From: CAWBRT01 sp963832785
GTDB taxonomy: Bacteria; Acidobacteriota; Terriglobia; Terriglobales; Acidobacteriaceae
Reading direction: 5' to 3'
DNA: 64,000 nt
Assembly: GCA_963832785.1 (NCBI GenBank)
Contig: CAWHVF010000009.1
Location: forward strand, 62,001 to 126,000
Shown: positions 8,534-16,697 of the stretch, in pieces
Position numbering within the stretch: position 1 is the stretch's first letter
How the letters are laid out: each line of letters begins with the position of its first letter
Translations under genes and position numbers: made by a program
Notes under the pieces: model-generated
What the model was told of the DNA's origin: nothing
What the model saw: only the letters and a program-made list of their open reading frames with translations
The model's database searches: none

Positions 8534-8831
8534 CCAACACCTTATCTGGGCTGAGATTTTGATCTTCGGCAACCGCCTGCGCCGCCGAGCCAATGTTTCG
8601 GCTTGGGAGCGACAGTAGGGCCGCTCTGCTGACAATCGCTTTGGCCCCGAACCCTTTTTCTCTCTGATATGTGCAATCGAGATTCCAAGCTGCCGGGCTA
8701 GCCGGCCCTGCTGGATTCAATCCGTCCAGGAGCGCCTTTTTTCAGGCGCGGTAAATCGATTACTGGTTCCGTGGGCCTGAACTACTCTTGACGTCATGGG
8801 CTTCACTGGTATGAAATTGCCGGCCTCAGAC
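8534..8831. other. Intergenic region, no gene seen
   Basis: This stretch has no convincing reading frame. It holds an imperfect GCCGG...CCGGC palindrome at 8691-8710, about 120 bp upstream of the plus-strand sigma-54 site, and the ribosome site of the cysteine-rich gene at its left edge. Confidence 0.5.
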
Positions 8832-8847
8832 TGGAATGCCACTTGCA
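8832..8847 (+). promoter_or_regulatory. Candidate sigma-54 promoter for the plus-strand MFS/aldolase-like unit
   Basis: TGGAATG, four bases, TTGCA: GG at 8833-8834 and GC at 8845-8846 with 10 bases between, and a perfect -12 element. The site lies inside a spurious upstream extension of the MFS frame (which would begin at a TTG at 8843), another reason to start that gene at 8990. Confidence 0.6.
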
Positions 8848-8989
8848 AGAAGTTTTGTCAGCTCTCGTTACGTACACCTTTTTGCGTGGGCCGGCCCAGC
8901 CCTGTCGTTCCGGCGCTCTTGCTCACGCTCGGATAATCGGTCTGCCCTGCACGAAAAGCAGTGCAGGAGTCCTACCATCGAGGCGGAAA

Positions 8990-10318
8990 ATGTCAGCTTC
9001 TGCGGCTTTAGTGCCAGCCACGCGACCGACGAGAAAGAGGCATGTCGTTCTGTTAATTTTGTGCCTCTTATACCTGATTTCCTACCTGGACCGCACGGCC
9101 ATATCGGTTGCGGCCCCACAAATCATGAAGGAGTTCCAGTTCAGCAAGACCCAGATGGGAATAGTCTTTTCCGCTTTCTTTTACACCTACGGGTTATTTC
9201 AAATCGCTGGCGGTGTGCTCGGAGACTATTACGGTCCGAGAAGGGTGTTGACGCTGCTGATGAGCTGGTGGTCGGCGTTTACGGTAATCACCGGCATGGC
9301 TTGGAATCTCACCTCGATGTTTGTCATTCGATTCCTCTTCGGGCTGGGAGAAGCCGGCGGATTCCCGGTCGCCACCAGGGCTCTGGCCACATGGTTCCGG
9401 CCGGAGGACAGGGGAAATCTGCAAGGCCTGACACACGCGGCATCACGTTTCGGCGCCGCCGTGTCGCCGCCAGTGGCGGTTTTCATTATGCTGAAGTATG
9501 GCTGGAGGGTGGTCTTCTACGTCTTGGGGGCTCTTGGGATCGCTTGGGCCATTATTTTCTTTATGTATTACCGGGACAACCCCAAAGATCACAAAGGGGT
9601 AAATAGTACCGAACTTGGTTTGATCACCGGAGCCCGTAGCTCGACGTCGACGGCCAAAAAGGCAAAAACAAAGATCCCATGGGGCACCATCTTCAGAAGC
9701 AGACATGTCATGGCCTTGGTACTGGCTGATTTCTGCTATGGCTATGCCTTGTGGGTCTACCTAAGCTGGCTACCTTCCTACCTCGTTCAGTCAAGGCATT
9801 TCAGTGTTTTGAAAATGGGGATCTACGCGGCATTTCCTTTATTGGCCGGAATGGCTGGTGACCTGATGGGAGGATGGTTATCCGACCACTTGTTCAAATC
9901 GACCGGTAACCTGAAGCTGGCCCGTTGCTATCTCAACTGCTTTGCCTTTGTGGCGGCGGTGGTGTTTACCGTTCTGGGACTTTATTCCAGCAGTGCGTAT
10001 GCGGCGGTTTACCTCTTATCTGGGGCTATGTTCTTCCTCGAGTGCGCCAACGCCAATCTGTGGGCAGTCGCCATGGATTTGGGCGGGTACAACTTTGCCG
10101 GCACCGTTTCGGGGTTCATGAACACCGGTCAAGGCGTGGCCGGGATGATATCGCCCATCGTATTCGGGATCGTGGTTGATGCCACCGGGTCGTGGAGTAT
10201 CCCGTTCTTCCTCAGCACAGCGATTCTGGCTCTAGGAGCGGTGGCAATGGCGACCATCAACCCCTTAAAGAGCATTGATTCGGTGCCAGAAACATCTCCC
10301 GTAACAGTACATGCGTAG
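8990..10318 (+). CDS. MFS transporter (organic-anion family)
   Basis: A 442-residue protein with about 12 membrane segments. The first helix contains YLISYLDRTAISVAAPQIMK, the ACS-family type of signature seen also in the other MFS proteins here. I start it at the ATG at 8990 (GAGGCGG upstream); the in-frame extension to 8843 adds 49 residues with no transporter character and overlaps the sigma-54 site. It is followed after 33 bp by the aldolase-like gene, so both probably belong to one transcription unit. The substrate is unknown, presumably a carboxylate or sugar acid. Confidence 0.87.
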   Translation: MSASAALVPATRPTRKRHVVLLILCLLYLISYLDRTAISVAAPQIMKEFQFSKTQMGIVFSAFFYTYGLFQIAGGVLGDYYGPRRVLTLLMSWWSAFTVITGMAWNLTSMFVIRFLFGLGEAGGFPVATRALATWFRPEDRGNLQGLTHAASRFGAAVSPPVAVFIMLKYGWRVVFYVLGALGIAWAIIFFMYYRDNPKDHKGVNSTELGLITGARSSTSTAKKAKTKIPWGTIFRSRHVMALVLADFCYGYALWVYLSWLPSYLVQSRHFSVLKMGIYAAFPLLAGMAGDLMGGWLSDHLFKSTGNLKLARCYLNCFAFVAAVVFTVLGLYSSSAYAAVYLLSGAMFFLECANANLWAVAMDLGGYNFAGTVSGFMNTGQGVAGMISPIVFGIVVDATGSWSIPFFLSTAILALGAVAMATINPLKSIDSVPETSPVTVHA

Positions 10319-10351
10319 CGGCGCGGGCCAAGTGTGCAGGGGAGAGTTGTG

Positions 10352-11170
10352 ATGCGAAGTACCGTCTTAGGACGCTCGCCAGGCTCAGGGGCTGTAGGGG
10401 CTTTTTACATACCGGATCAGGAAGCGGCCAACACCGTAGTCAGCATTGCCTGCGAGGAGAACGTTCCGATAGGCGTGTGCATCAGTCCGGATTTAGTCGG
10501 TGCGCTCGCGCTAAAGAACCTCAGCGGCTTTGCCATGAGATTAGCCCGCAGCTCGCCGGTGCCGGTAGAAGTTATCTTTGGCGATGCGCGCTGCCTGAAA
10601 ACGTTAGAGCTTGCCCTGGATCTGGGCTTTGTGTCGGCCATTTTCGATGGCTCCTTTTTGCCGTTCGAGGAAAACGTAAGAATGACCTACAAAGCGGCGC
10701 AGATGGCCGCCAAAGCTAACGTTTGTATCGGCGGCGGGATTGGAGCATTCGGCGACTTCGGCGAAGGCGACTCGGACAACGGGCTGTTCGAGGGCCTGGC
10801 GTCGCGCTTTGTCGCGGAAACCGGCATCGATTCGCTGGTCCTTTCTCTGCCGTCAGAGGAGGCCAGGAACGGAAGGTATTCAATCAACACGAATAGAGTG
10901 GAGCGGCTGCGAAACAGTATTTCCGCCGACCTCACGCTCCACGATGCGGCCCTGCTGTGCGCCGCGGATGTGCAGCAGGCCATTTCGGTTGGCGTGACCA
11001 GGCTTTTCTTTTCAAATCGTTTGAGAATGGCAGGCAGCGCCGCGCTACGCTTTCACGCCCCCAGTCAGGCCGGATTCGGGACCGCTGTCAGGCAACTAAT
11101 CCGCCTTATTGATAAATGCCGCTCGGGCACGTTGCCGCCGCTGGCGCGTGCTGAGAGCGTTGGCGACTAG
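10352..11170 (+). CDS. Class II aldolase (FbaA/GatY-fold) homologue lacking most zinc ligands
   Basis: A 272-residue protein whose frame follows class II fructose-bisphosphate/tagatose aldolases: GAFYIPDQEAANTVV near the N-terminus, then LALDLGFVSAIFDGSFLPFE and ETGIDSLVL. The family's LHLDHG is here VEVIFG, so the catalytic Asp and first zinc His are gone. The EAELG glutamate is glycine, and the N-S-H-G histidine is replaced (LPSEEA). Only the last histidine (LTLHDAA) survives. It is therefore unlikely to be a zinc aldolase and may be a binding or regulatory protein, or an enzyme with new chemistry. The ATG at 10352 has a GGGGAG site. It stands between a transporter and the sigma-54 activator, so a sensor role is conceivable. 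Confidence 0.65.
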   Translation: MRSTVLGRSPGSGAVGAFYIPDQEAANTVVSIACEENVPIGVCISPDLVGALALKNLSGFAMRLARSSPVPVEVIFGDARCLKTLELALDLGFVSAIFDGSFLPFEENVRMTYKAAQMAAKANVCIGGGIGAFGDFGEGDSDNGLFEGLASRFVAETGIDSLVLSLPSEEARNGRYSINTNRVERLRNSISADLTLHDAALLCAADVQQAISVGVTRLFFSNRLRMAGSAALRFHAPSQAGFGTAVRQLIRLIDKCRSGTLPPLARAESVGD

Positions 11171-11321
11171 TCGTGCCTGGTGTCACTCCCGGAGTGCCCG
11201 AACCAAACCGGAGTTGAGCCCGAAACTTAGCCCGAAGCCAAAAAATTGGCTTGACTGGTACCTTCTGCCGGGGTATATAAGGTGTTCCCCAAGATCCGCT
11301 TGGCCTTGAAGGAAGGATTCC

Positions 11322-12911
11322 GTGAGCTCATCGAGCGGCGGAGGTGCTGCTGTAGCACCGCAACGGAGTGGCAATGCGCGCCCCGTCTGGGACTCCCTCA
11401 CCCGCTATAAATTTCTGCTCGACCTGAACAACGCCATAATAAGCCAAACGACACGCGAAGAACTGTTCCGCAGCCTGGCGAGGGAGATTCATAAGCTCCT
11501 GCCTTACGACCGCTTTAGCATCAGCATCTATGATTCCTCGGTGCAGTCGCTCAGTTGGTTTGCCGTCGCTGATGGCATCACCGTCAAAAACATGGACGAC
11601 AGTCCGCGATCGCTGGAAAAAGGACCGATCGCCCGGGCGGTGATTACATCACGTAAGCCGCTGATTATTCCGGACATGTCCGCCTACAGCCACTGGCAAA
11701 CGGTGCGCATGATGATGGAGGCCGGGCTCAGGGCAACGCTGGCTTTCCCGCTGATCATCCGGGGCGAAGTGGTCGGTTCGCTGCATTTTTCTTTCAAGTC
11801 GGCGCCGGCTGACATGGACGAAATGGCAGGGTTCCTGATGGAGCTTTCGGGCCAAGTGGCGCTGGCCGTGGACAATATGCTGGCCCATTCCAAGCTGCTG
11901 GAGAAGAACCGCAGCCTGGAGCAGCAAAAGCGCTACCTTCTTGGACACGTCGACAGCCAGTACGATCCGCGCGATTTCTACTACTGCAGCCCGGTAATGC
12001 AGGAGCTCATGCGTGAAGTACGCATGGTGGCCGATAGTGATGCGAGCGTCCTCATTACCGGCGAGACCGGCACGGGAAAGGACTATATTGCCCGCTACAT
12101 CCACCATTTCAGCGCCCGGCCCGACGCTCTGTTTGTCAAGGTCAACTGTCCGGCTCTGGCCGAAAACCTGTTTGAAAGCGAACTGTTCGGCCACGCCAAA
12201 GGAGCCTTTACCGGCGCCAACACGAAGCGCATCGGGCGCTTTGAAATGGCTAACGGCGGCACGGTGTTCCTGGACGAGGTAGGCGAGCTGCCTCCGCAGC
12301 TCCAAGCCAAACTTCTGCATATTCTGCAAGACAGGCGCTTCGAACGCGTCGGCGAGAGCCGTCCGATCGAGGTCAATTTCAGGGTAATCGCGGCTACCAA
12401 CACCAATTTGCAAGACGCAATCCGGGAGAAGAAGTTCCGCTCCGACCTCTTTTACCGGCTCAATACCGTTTCCTTTCATATTCCTCCGCTGCGGGAGCGG
12501 GTGGAAGAGATCGAACCGCTCATCGAAAGGCTCACGCAATCCCAGTCGCAGGCGATGCATCGGAGCGAGCCGCTGTACTCGCCGCACGCCATAGACGTTT
12601 TGAAGCAGCACTCGTGGCCGGGAAATATTCGTGAATTAAAAAACATTGTGAGCCGCCTGGTGATCCTCTACAGCGGGAAAACGATCGCCAAGCGCGACAT
12701 CGAGCTTCTCCTGGGGATCAAGTCCTCGGCCGAGACCGCCCCGGCCACGACATTATGCGATTTGGAACGCAATCACCTGGCGAAAGTCCTGGCAATGACC
12801 CGGGGCGTCATCGGCGGCCCTAGCGGCGCGGCTATTTTTCTCAAGCTTCCCAAGTCAACGGTCCAATACAAAGTTCGTAAACACGGCCTGAACCCAAGGG
12901 ACTATTTCTGA
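11322..12911 (+). CDS. Sigma-54-dependent transcriptional activator, GAF-AAA-HTH (FhlA/NorR-like)
   Basis: A 529-residue regulator. A GAF sensor domain spans roughly residues 40-190. The AAA+ domain carries Walker A GETGTGKD near 246, the sigma-54 contact loop GAFTGA near 294 and Walker B GGTVFLDEV near 312. The C-terminus (about 485-528) is a Fis-type helix-turn-helix. Such proteins hydrolyse ATP to open sigma-54 RNA polymerase when the GAF domain binds a small ligand. The start is a GTG at 11322 preceded by GGAAGG. Three candidate sigma-54 promoters lie within 5 kb, so it probably controls the mutase operon, the MFS/aldolase unit and the redox operon. Confidence 0.93.
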   Translation: MSSSSGGGAAVAPQRSGNARPVWDSLTRYKFLLDLNNAIISQTTREELFRSLAREIHKLLPYDRFSISIYDSSVQSLSWFAVADGITVKNMDDSPRSLEKGPIARAVITSRKPLIIPDMSAYSHWQTVRMMMEAGLRATLAFPLIIRGEVVGSLHFSFKSAPADMDEMAGFLMELSGQVALAVDNMLAHSKLLEKNRSLEQQKRYLLGHVDSQYDPRDFYYCSPVMQELMREVRMVADSDASVLITGETGTGKDYIARYIHHFSARPDALFVKVNCPALAENLFESELFGHAKGAFTGANTKRIGRFEMANGGTVFLDEVGELPPQLQAKLLHILQDRRFERVGESRPIEVNFRVIAATNTNLQDAIREKKFRSDLFYRLNTVSFHIPPLRERVEEIEPLIERLTQSQSQAMHRSEPLYSPHAIDVLKQHSWPGNIRELKNIVSRLVILYSGKTIAKRDIELLLGIKSSAETAPATTLCDLERNHLAKVLAMTRGVIGGPSGAAIFLKLPKSTVQYKVRKHGLNPRDYF

Positions 12912-12970
12912 GCCGGCCGGCCAAAGTCCTCCGAGTTTTTCTGCCGGCAAGTTTGCGCTCAGCCGGCCTT
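12911..12970. promoter_or_regulatory. Cluster of GCCGGC words upstream of the redox operon
   Basis: Three separate GCCGGC words occur at about 12912-12921, 12943-12948 and 12962-12967, some 190-245 bp upstream of the sigma-54 site at 13155. The position fits upstream activator sites and the words resemble those near the other two sigma-54 sites. The rest of 12912-13302 holds no gene. Confidence 0.3.
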
Positions 12971-13154
12971 TGCAGTTCGGTTAAGCCGTTTTTGCACAGA
13001 ACAAGGTGCTACACGGTCAGGTTTCTGGCGCCAGGCCAATTCTTCGGCTTGAAAGGCCCGGCCGGTATAGAGCGGCCTGGGTGTTCATACCTTTAACGGC
13101 CCTAAACGGCTGTATTAACTCCGTTCTCTCATCGTTGAGTTCGGCGCAGCGCGT

Positions 13155-13170
13155 TGGCAAGCCACGTGCA
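13155..13170 (+). promoter_or_regulatory. Candidate sigma-54 promoter for the fumarate reductase-Rieske-cytochrome operon
   Basis: TGGCAAG, four bases, GTGCA: GG at 13156-13157 and GC at 13168-13169, exactly 10 bases apart. The -24 element differs from consensus TGGCACG at one base. The expected start of transcription near 13180 leaves a leader of about 120 bases before the flavoprotein gene. This is the best -24 element of the three sites. Confidence 0.62.
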
Positions 13171-13302
13171 ATATAAAATCAGGCTTACTCCGTAAAGGCT
13201 TAACGTGCGCCTCAACCGGTCGTTCCCAGCGGCCGGGCAGATGCCGGCCAACTTGAATAGGACGACGGGAAGAATTGGGCATCGGCGTAACGAGGGGAAT
13301 CT

Positions 13303-15030
13303 ATGTTGGTTGCCAATTTGAAAGCCGACCTTTTGATTGTAGGCATGGGTGCGGCGGCGCAGATGTGTGCGCTTTATGCGCACGATTGCAATCCGGAGCT
13401 GAAGATTCTGATCGCCACCAAGGCCTTGAAGGGCAAAGGCGGGTGCAGCCGCATGGTGCAGGGCGGCTTCAATGTGGTGCTTAACTCGGCCGACTCGCAC
13501 CAAAAGCACCTGATGGACACGCTCAAGGGCGGGCAGTACGTCAACGACCAGGAGTTAGCCAAGGCGCTGGTCGAACAGGCGACGCCGACCATCAAGGAGA
13601 TGGAGACCAGGTTCGGCTGCTTCTTCGACCGCAATCCCGACGGGACCATCCACCAGAAGGCGTTTGCCGGGCAGTCTTTCGACCGCACCGTGCACAAGGG
13701 CGATTTGACCGGCATTGAGATCATCAGCCGGCTGACCGAACAGGTGATCAAGCGCGGCATTCCGGTACTGCAGGAGACACGGGCGGTAGATCTGCTGCTG
13801 GACGAATCCGGGCGGACGGTTACCGGGGCGCTGCTGCTGGACATGCGGCGGGGCGAGTTCGTGGTGGTGGAGGCGGCGGCGACGCTGGTGGCTACCGGCG
13901 GCGGTCCCACCCACTACCGCTTCTGCGCTCCCGGCCCGGAAAAATCCGCGGATGGACTGGCCATGCTTTACCGTGCAGGCGCGGTGATGAAGGACATGGA
14001 GATGCTCCAGTTCCATCCCACCGGGCTGATCGTGCCTAATAGCGTTGTGGCCGGAGCGCTGCTGGAGGAGGGTCTGCGCGGCTCCGGCGCGTATCTGTAC
14101 AACGGCGAAGGCGAGCGCTACATGCTGCGCTACGCCCCGGAGGTGGGCGAGCGCGCCACCCGCGACGTGGTCAGCCGCTCCTCGTATCTGGAGATGATTG
14201 CCGGTCGCGCCTGCCCCGAAGGCGGGGTGCACATCGACGCCGCGCACCTGGGGGCCGAGTTCGTGCTGAAGAGCTTTCCTGGGATGGCGGAGCGCTGCGC
14301 GCAGTTCAGCTACGACCTGGCGCGGGGGCGGGTCCCGGTGGCGCCTTCGGCGCACTACTTCATGGGCGGAGCGGTGATTGACACCTCGTGCCAGTCGTCG
14401 CTGGAAAAACTGTTTGTGGCGGGAGAAGATTCCGGCGGGGTGCACGGGGCCAACCGGCTGGGCGGCAACGGCATTTGCGATTCCTGTGTGTACGGGCGGC
14501 AGGCTGGCAAGGCCATCGGCCGCTATCTGTCGAACGGCAACCGCGGCCTCAAGGAAACCCGGCGCGGCATGGTCGAAGAGACGATTGCCTTACTTAAGGC
14601 GCCGCTGGGACGCTCGAGCGGCCCTAATCCCTTCCATGTGCGCAAAGACATTCAGGAGCTGAACTGGAATAAGGTAGGGGTGGCGCGGCAGGAGTCGGAC
14701 CTGGCGGAGGCGCTGAGCGAGCTGGCGGCGCTGCGGGAGTGCTGGGGTTCACTGAAGGTCAGCGGAGCAGCGCCCTACAACATGATGTACAACACGGCGC
14801 TGGACCTGCGTAGCATGATCGATGTCTCGGAGATGACGGCCACCTCGGCGCGTCTGCGAGAGGAGAGCCGGGGGGCGCATTACCGGCAGGATTTCCCCAA
14901 GCAGCGCGACGACTACGGGCTGTTCAACATTTTTCTGCGCCGGGACGATGACGGCCGGCCGCAAACGGAAAAGAAGCCGGTGGCGTTTCCTTACAAGTCG
15001 GTGGAGGAGTGCCAGCGCTACAGAAAATGA
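13303..15030 (+). CDS. Succinate dehydrogenase/fumarate reductase-type flavoprotein subunit
   Basis: A 575-residue flavoprotein of the SdhA/FrdA/NadB family. The dinucleotide-binding loop is VGMGAAA at 13-19; substrate and FAD motifs include FHPTG, EGLRGSGAYL, HYFMGGAVID and GGVHGANRLGGN. Members interconvert succinate and fumarate. In SdhA and FrdA a His four residues before the AQGG motif carries covalent FAD; the aligned residue here is Cys48 (GCSRMVQGG). FAD is therefore probably bound non-covalently, as in NadB and soluble fumarate reductases, which bears on the direction of catalysis. It opens an operon with a membrane anchor, an Fe-S/Rieske fusion and a cytochrome b-c fusion. The start ATG follows GAGGGGAA. 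Confidence 0.9.
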   Translation: MLVANLKADLLIVGMGAAAQMCALYAHDCNPELKILIATKALKGKGGCSRMVQGGFNVVLNSADSHQKHLMDTLKGGQYVNDQELAKALVEQATPTIKEMETRFGCFFDRNPDGTIHQKAFAGQSFDRTVHKGDLTGIEIISRLTEQVIKRGIPVLQETRAVDLLLDESGRTVTGALLLDMRRGEFVVVEAAATLVATGGGPTHYRFCAPGPEKSADGLAMLYRAGAVMKDMEMLQFHPTGLIVPNSVVAGALLEEGLRGSGAYLYNGEGERYMLRYAPEVGERATRDVVSRSSYLEMIAGRACPEGGVHIDAAHLGAEFVLKSFPGMAERCAQFSYDLARGRVPVAPSAHYFMGGAVIDTSCQSSLEKLFVAGEDSGGVHGANRLGGNGICDSCVYGRQAGKAIGRYLSNGNRGLKETRRGMVEETIALLKAPLGRSSGPNPFHVRKDIQELNWNKVGVARQESDLAEALSELAALRECWGSLKVSGAAPYNMMYNTALDLRSMIDVSEMTATSARLREESRGAHYRQDFPKQRDDYGLFNIFLRRDDDGRPQTEKKPVAFPYKSVEECQRYRK

Positions 15031-15079
15031 TGGATCGGCGCCGGTCTGAGATGGCGGGGCCTGGTTTTAGGGAGAAACT

Positions 15080-15418
15080 ATGGATAACACGACAATCGAG
15101 TACCGGAAACCGTTACGCTGGGGAGAACTGGACCCTCATCGCAGAGAAAACACTCACATAGGCATGTGGGCCTGGCTGTGGCAGCGCATCTCGGCGCTGG
15201 CCATTGTGGTTTTGCTGGCGCTGCATGTGACGCTGACCTACAAGCTTTTCATCCAGTTTCTGCTGCTGCTGACGGTGACCTTCCATGCCGCCCTGGGGCT
15301 GCGGGTGATTCTGCTGGATTTCAACCTGGTGGATGTGAAGTACCAGCGGGCCCTGGTCTGGGGGCTGATCGGGCTGGGGTTGGTGGTAACGGGCATTATC
15401 TGGTTCTCGATTTACTGA
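15080..15418 (+). CDS. Membrane-anchor subunit of the succinate/fumarate oxidoreductase (SdhC/D-like)
   Basis: A 112-residue protein with three predicted helices (about 30-52, 55-78 and 88-110). WLWQRISALAIVVLLALHV resembles the H-R/Q-R-x-S/T-G quinone-site helix of SdhC/SdhD, and H49 and H69 (TFHAALGLR, then LLDF) are candidate haem ligands. It is the only anchor gene; most complexes need either two such proteins or one longer one. It could form a dimer, or pair with the membrane segment of the downstream fusion protein. GGGAGAAACT precedes the ATG. It lies 49 bp after the flavoprotein and 49 bp before the Fe-S gene. Confidence 0.8.
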   Translation: MDNTTIEYRKPLRWGELDPHRRENTHIGMWAWLWQRISALAIVVLLALHVTLTYKLFIQFLLLLTVTFHAALGLRVILLDFNLVDVKYQRALVWGLIGLGLVVTGIIWFSIY

Positions 15419-15467
15419 GCCCGGTCTTGGCGTCCTGCGGCGGCGCAACCGGAAGTGGAAGGAAGTT

Positions 15468-16697
15468 ATGGGGCAGGCAAGCGAACAGAAGAGAGAAGTA
15501 AAAATTTTCCGCTACGATCCCTTGAATCCGGAGGGCGGACATTTCGACAGCTTCACGCTGGAGATTCCCGAGGCGGCGACCACCACCATTCTGGACGTGC
15601 TGTTGCGCATACAGCGCGAGCAGGACCCCAGCCTGGCGTTCCGTTACGCCTGCCGGGTCAATATGTGCGGTTCCTGCGGCATGGTGATCAACGGCAAGGA
15701 AGCGCTGGCCTGCAAGACCAACGTCTCGCACCTTCCCGCCGGGCAGGAGATCACCCTGCGGCCGCTGAATCATTTTCCGGTGATTCGCGACCTGGTAGTG
15801 GACATGGAGCCATTCTTCAAGAAGTACGAAGAGACTCTGCCCTTCTACGAGCCCAAAGAAGATTATGCCGAGCCGGTCAGGATCAAGCCTGATTCGCAGG
15901 AGCGCCAGGACATCGGTCTGGCGACCGAATGCATTGCCTGCGGCTGCTGCGTCTCCAGTTGCACCATGTGCCACTACCACGACGGCTACGCCGGGCCGGC
16001 GTCGCTAAATCGGGCCTTCACCCTGCTGGCCGACAGCCGCGATGGGCTGTTTGCGCCGCGGCTGGAGCGGGCGCTGGAGTCCTGCTACAACTGCCGCACC
16101 GAGTTCAACTGCACCGAGGTCTGTCCCAAAAACATCAGCGGCACGCGGGCCATCAAGTACATCCAGCGGCTGGCGCTGAAACACCGTGCCCAGCCGGTCG
16201 AGGCGGCCGAACCTGAGGCAGTTCCGGCGCTGCCGGCCATTGACCGCCGCAGCTTCCTCACCCAGGTTGCGGTCGGGGTTCTGGGAGTGGGTTCGGCGGT
16301 GGTGCTGGGGGCGGTGGGCGCGGGGACGGTGGTTGGCCCGGCGCTGGCCAAGACGCCCAAGCAGTGGGTTCCGTTAACGGCGGTGGAAAACCTCAAACCG
16401 GGCGACGTCACCACGGTGCTGATGAAGTACGACCTGAACAGCGGCCTGTACCGGCAGCAGGTATCGGCGCCGGTACTGGTTTCGCACACCGGCAACCAGA
16501 TTGTCTGCTTCAAGTCCAGTTGCCCGCATCTGGGCTGCGTGGTGAAGTGGGACGGAGTTTCCGGGCGCTTCCGCTGCTCCTGCCACGGCGGCAACTTTGA
16601 CCGCGACGGAACGGTGATTGCCGGTCCGCCACCGCGGCCGCTGGAGCGCTACGCCTTTAAGGTCGATTCCGGCCACTTGCTGGTGGAGGTGGGCTGA
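15468..16697 (+). CDS. SdhB/FrdB-type iron-sulfur subunit fused to a Rieske iron-sulfur protein
   Basis: A 409-residue fusion. Residues 1-240 are an SdhB-type electron-transfer subunit: [2Fe-2S] cysteines 62, 67, 70 and 82, then ferredoxin-type cysteines at 155, 158, 161 and 165 and at 206, 209, 215 and 219. After an Ala/Pro/Glu linker there is a Tat-like motif DRRSFLT (259-265) and a hydrophobic helix (about 267-290). Residues 295-409 are a Rieske domain with C352-x-H354, C357, C370, C372 and H373. SdhB domains face the cytoplasm and Rieske domains the outer side, so one chain would span the membrane and physically join complex II to the bc complex. The stop and the next start overlap. Confidence 0.93.
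   Translation: MGQASEQKREVKIFRYDPLNPEGGHFDSFTLEIPEAATTTILDVLLRIQREQDPSLAFRYACRVNMCGSCGMVINGKEALACKTNVSHLPAGQEITLRPLNHFPVIRDLVVDMEPFFKKYEETLPFYEPKEDYAEPVRIKPDSQERQDIGLATECIACGCCVSSCTMCHYHDGYAGPASLNRAFTLLADSRDGLFAPRLERALESCYNCRTEFNCTEVCPKNISGTRAIKYIQRLALKHRAQPVEAAEPEAVPALPAIDRRSFLTQVAVGVLGVGSAVVLGAVGAGTVVGPALAKTPKQWVPLTAVENLKPGDVTTVLMKYDLNSGLYRQQVSAPVLVSHTGNQIVCFKSSCPHLGCVVKWDGVSGRFRCSCHGGNFDRDGTVIAGPPPRPLERYAFKVDSGHLLVEVG

Noticed and set aside
8813..8830. A further GG...TTGCC sigma-54-like site
   Set aside because: The GG to GC distance is 9 bases instead of 10; the adjacent site at 8832-8847 has correct spacing.
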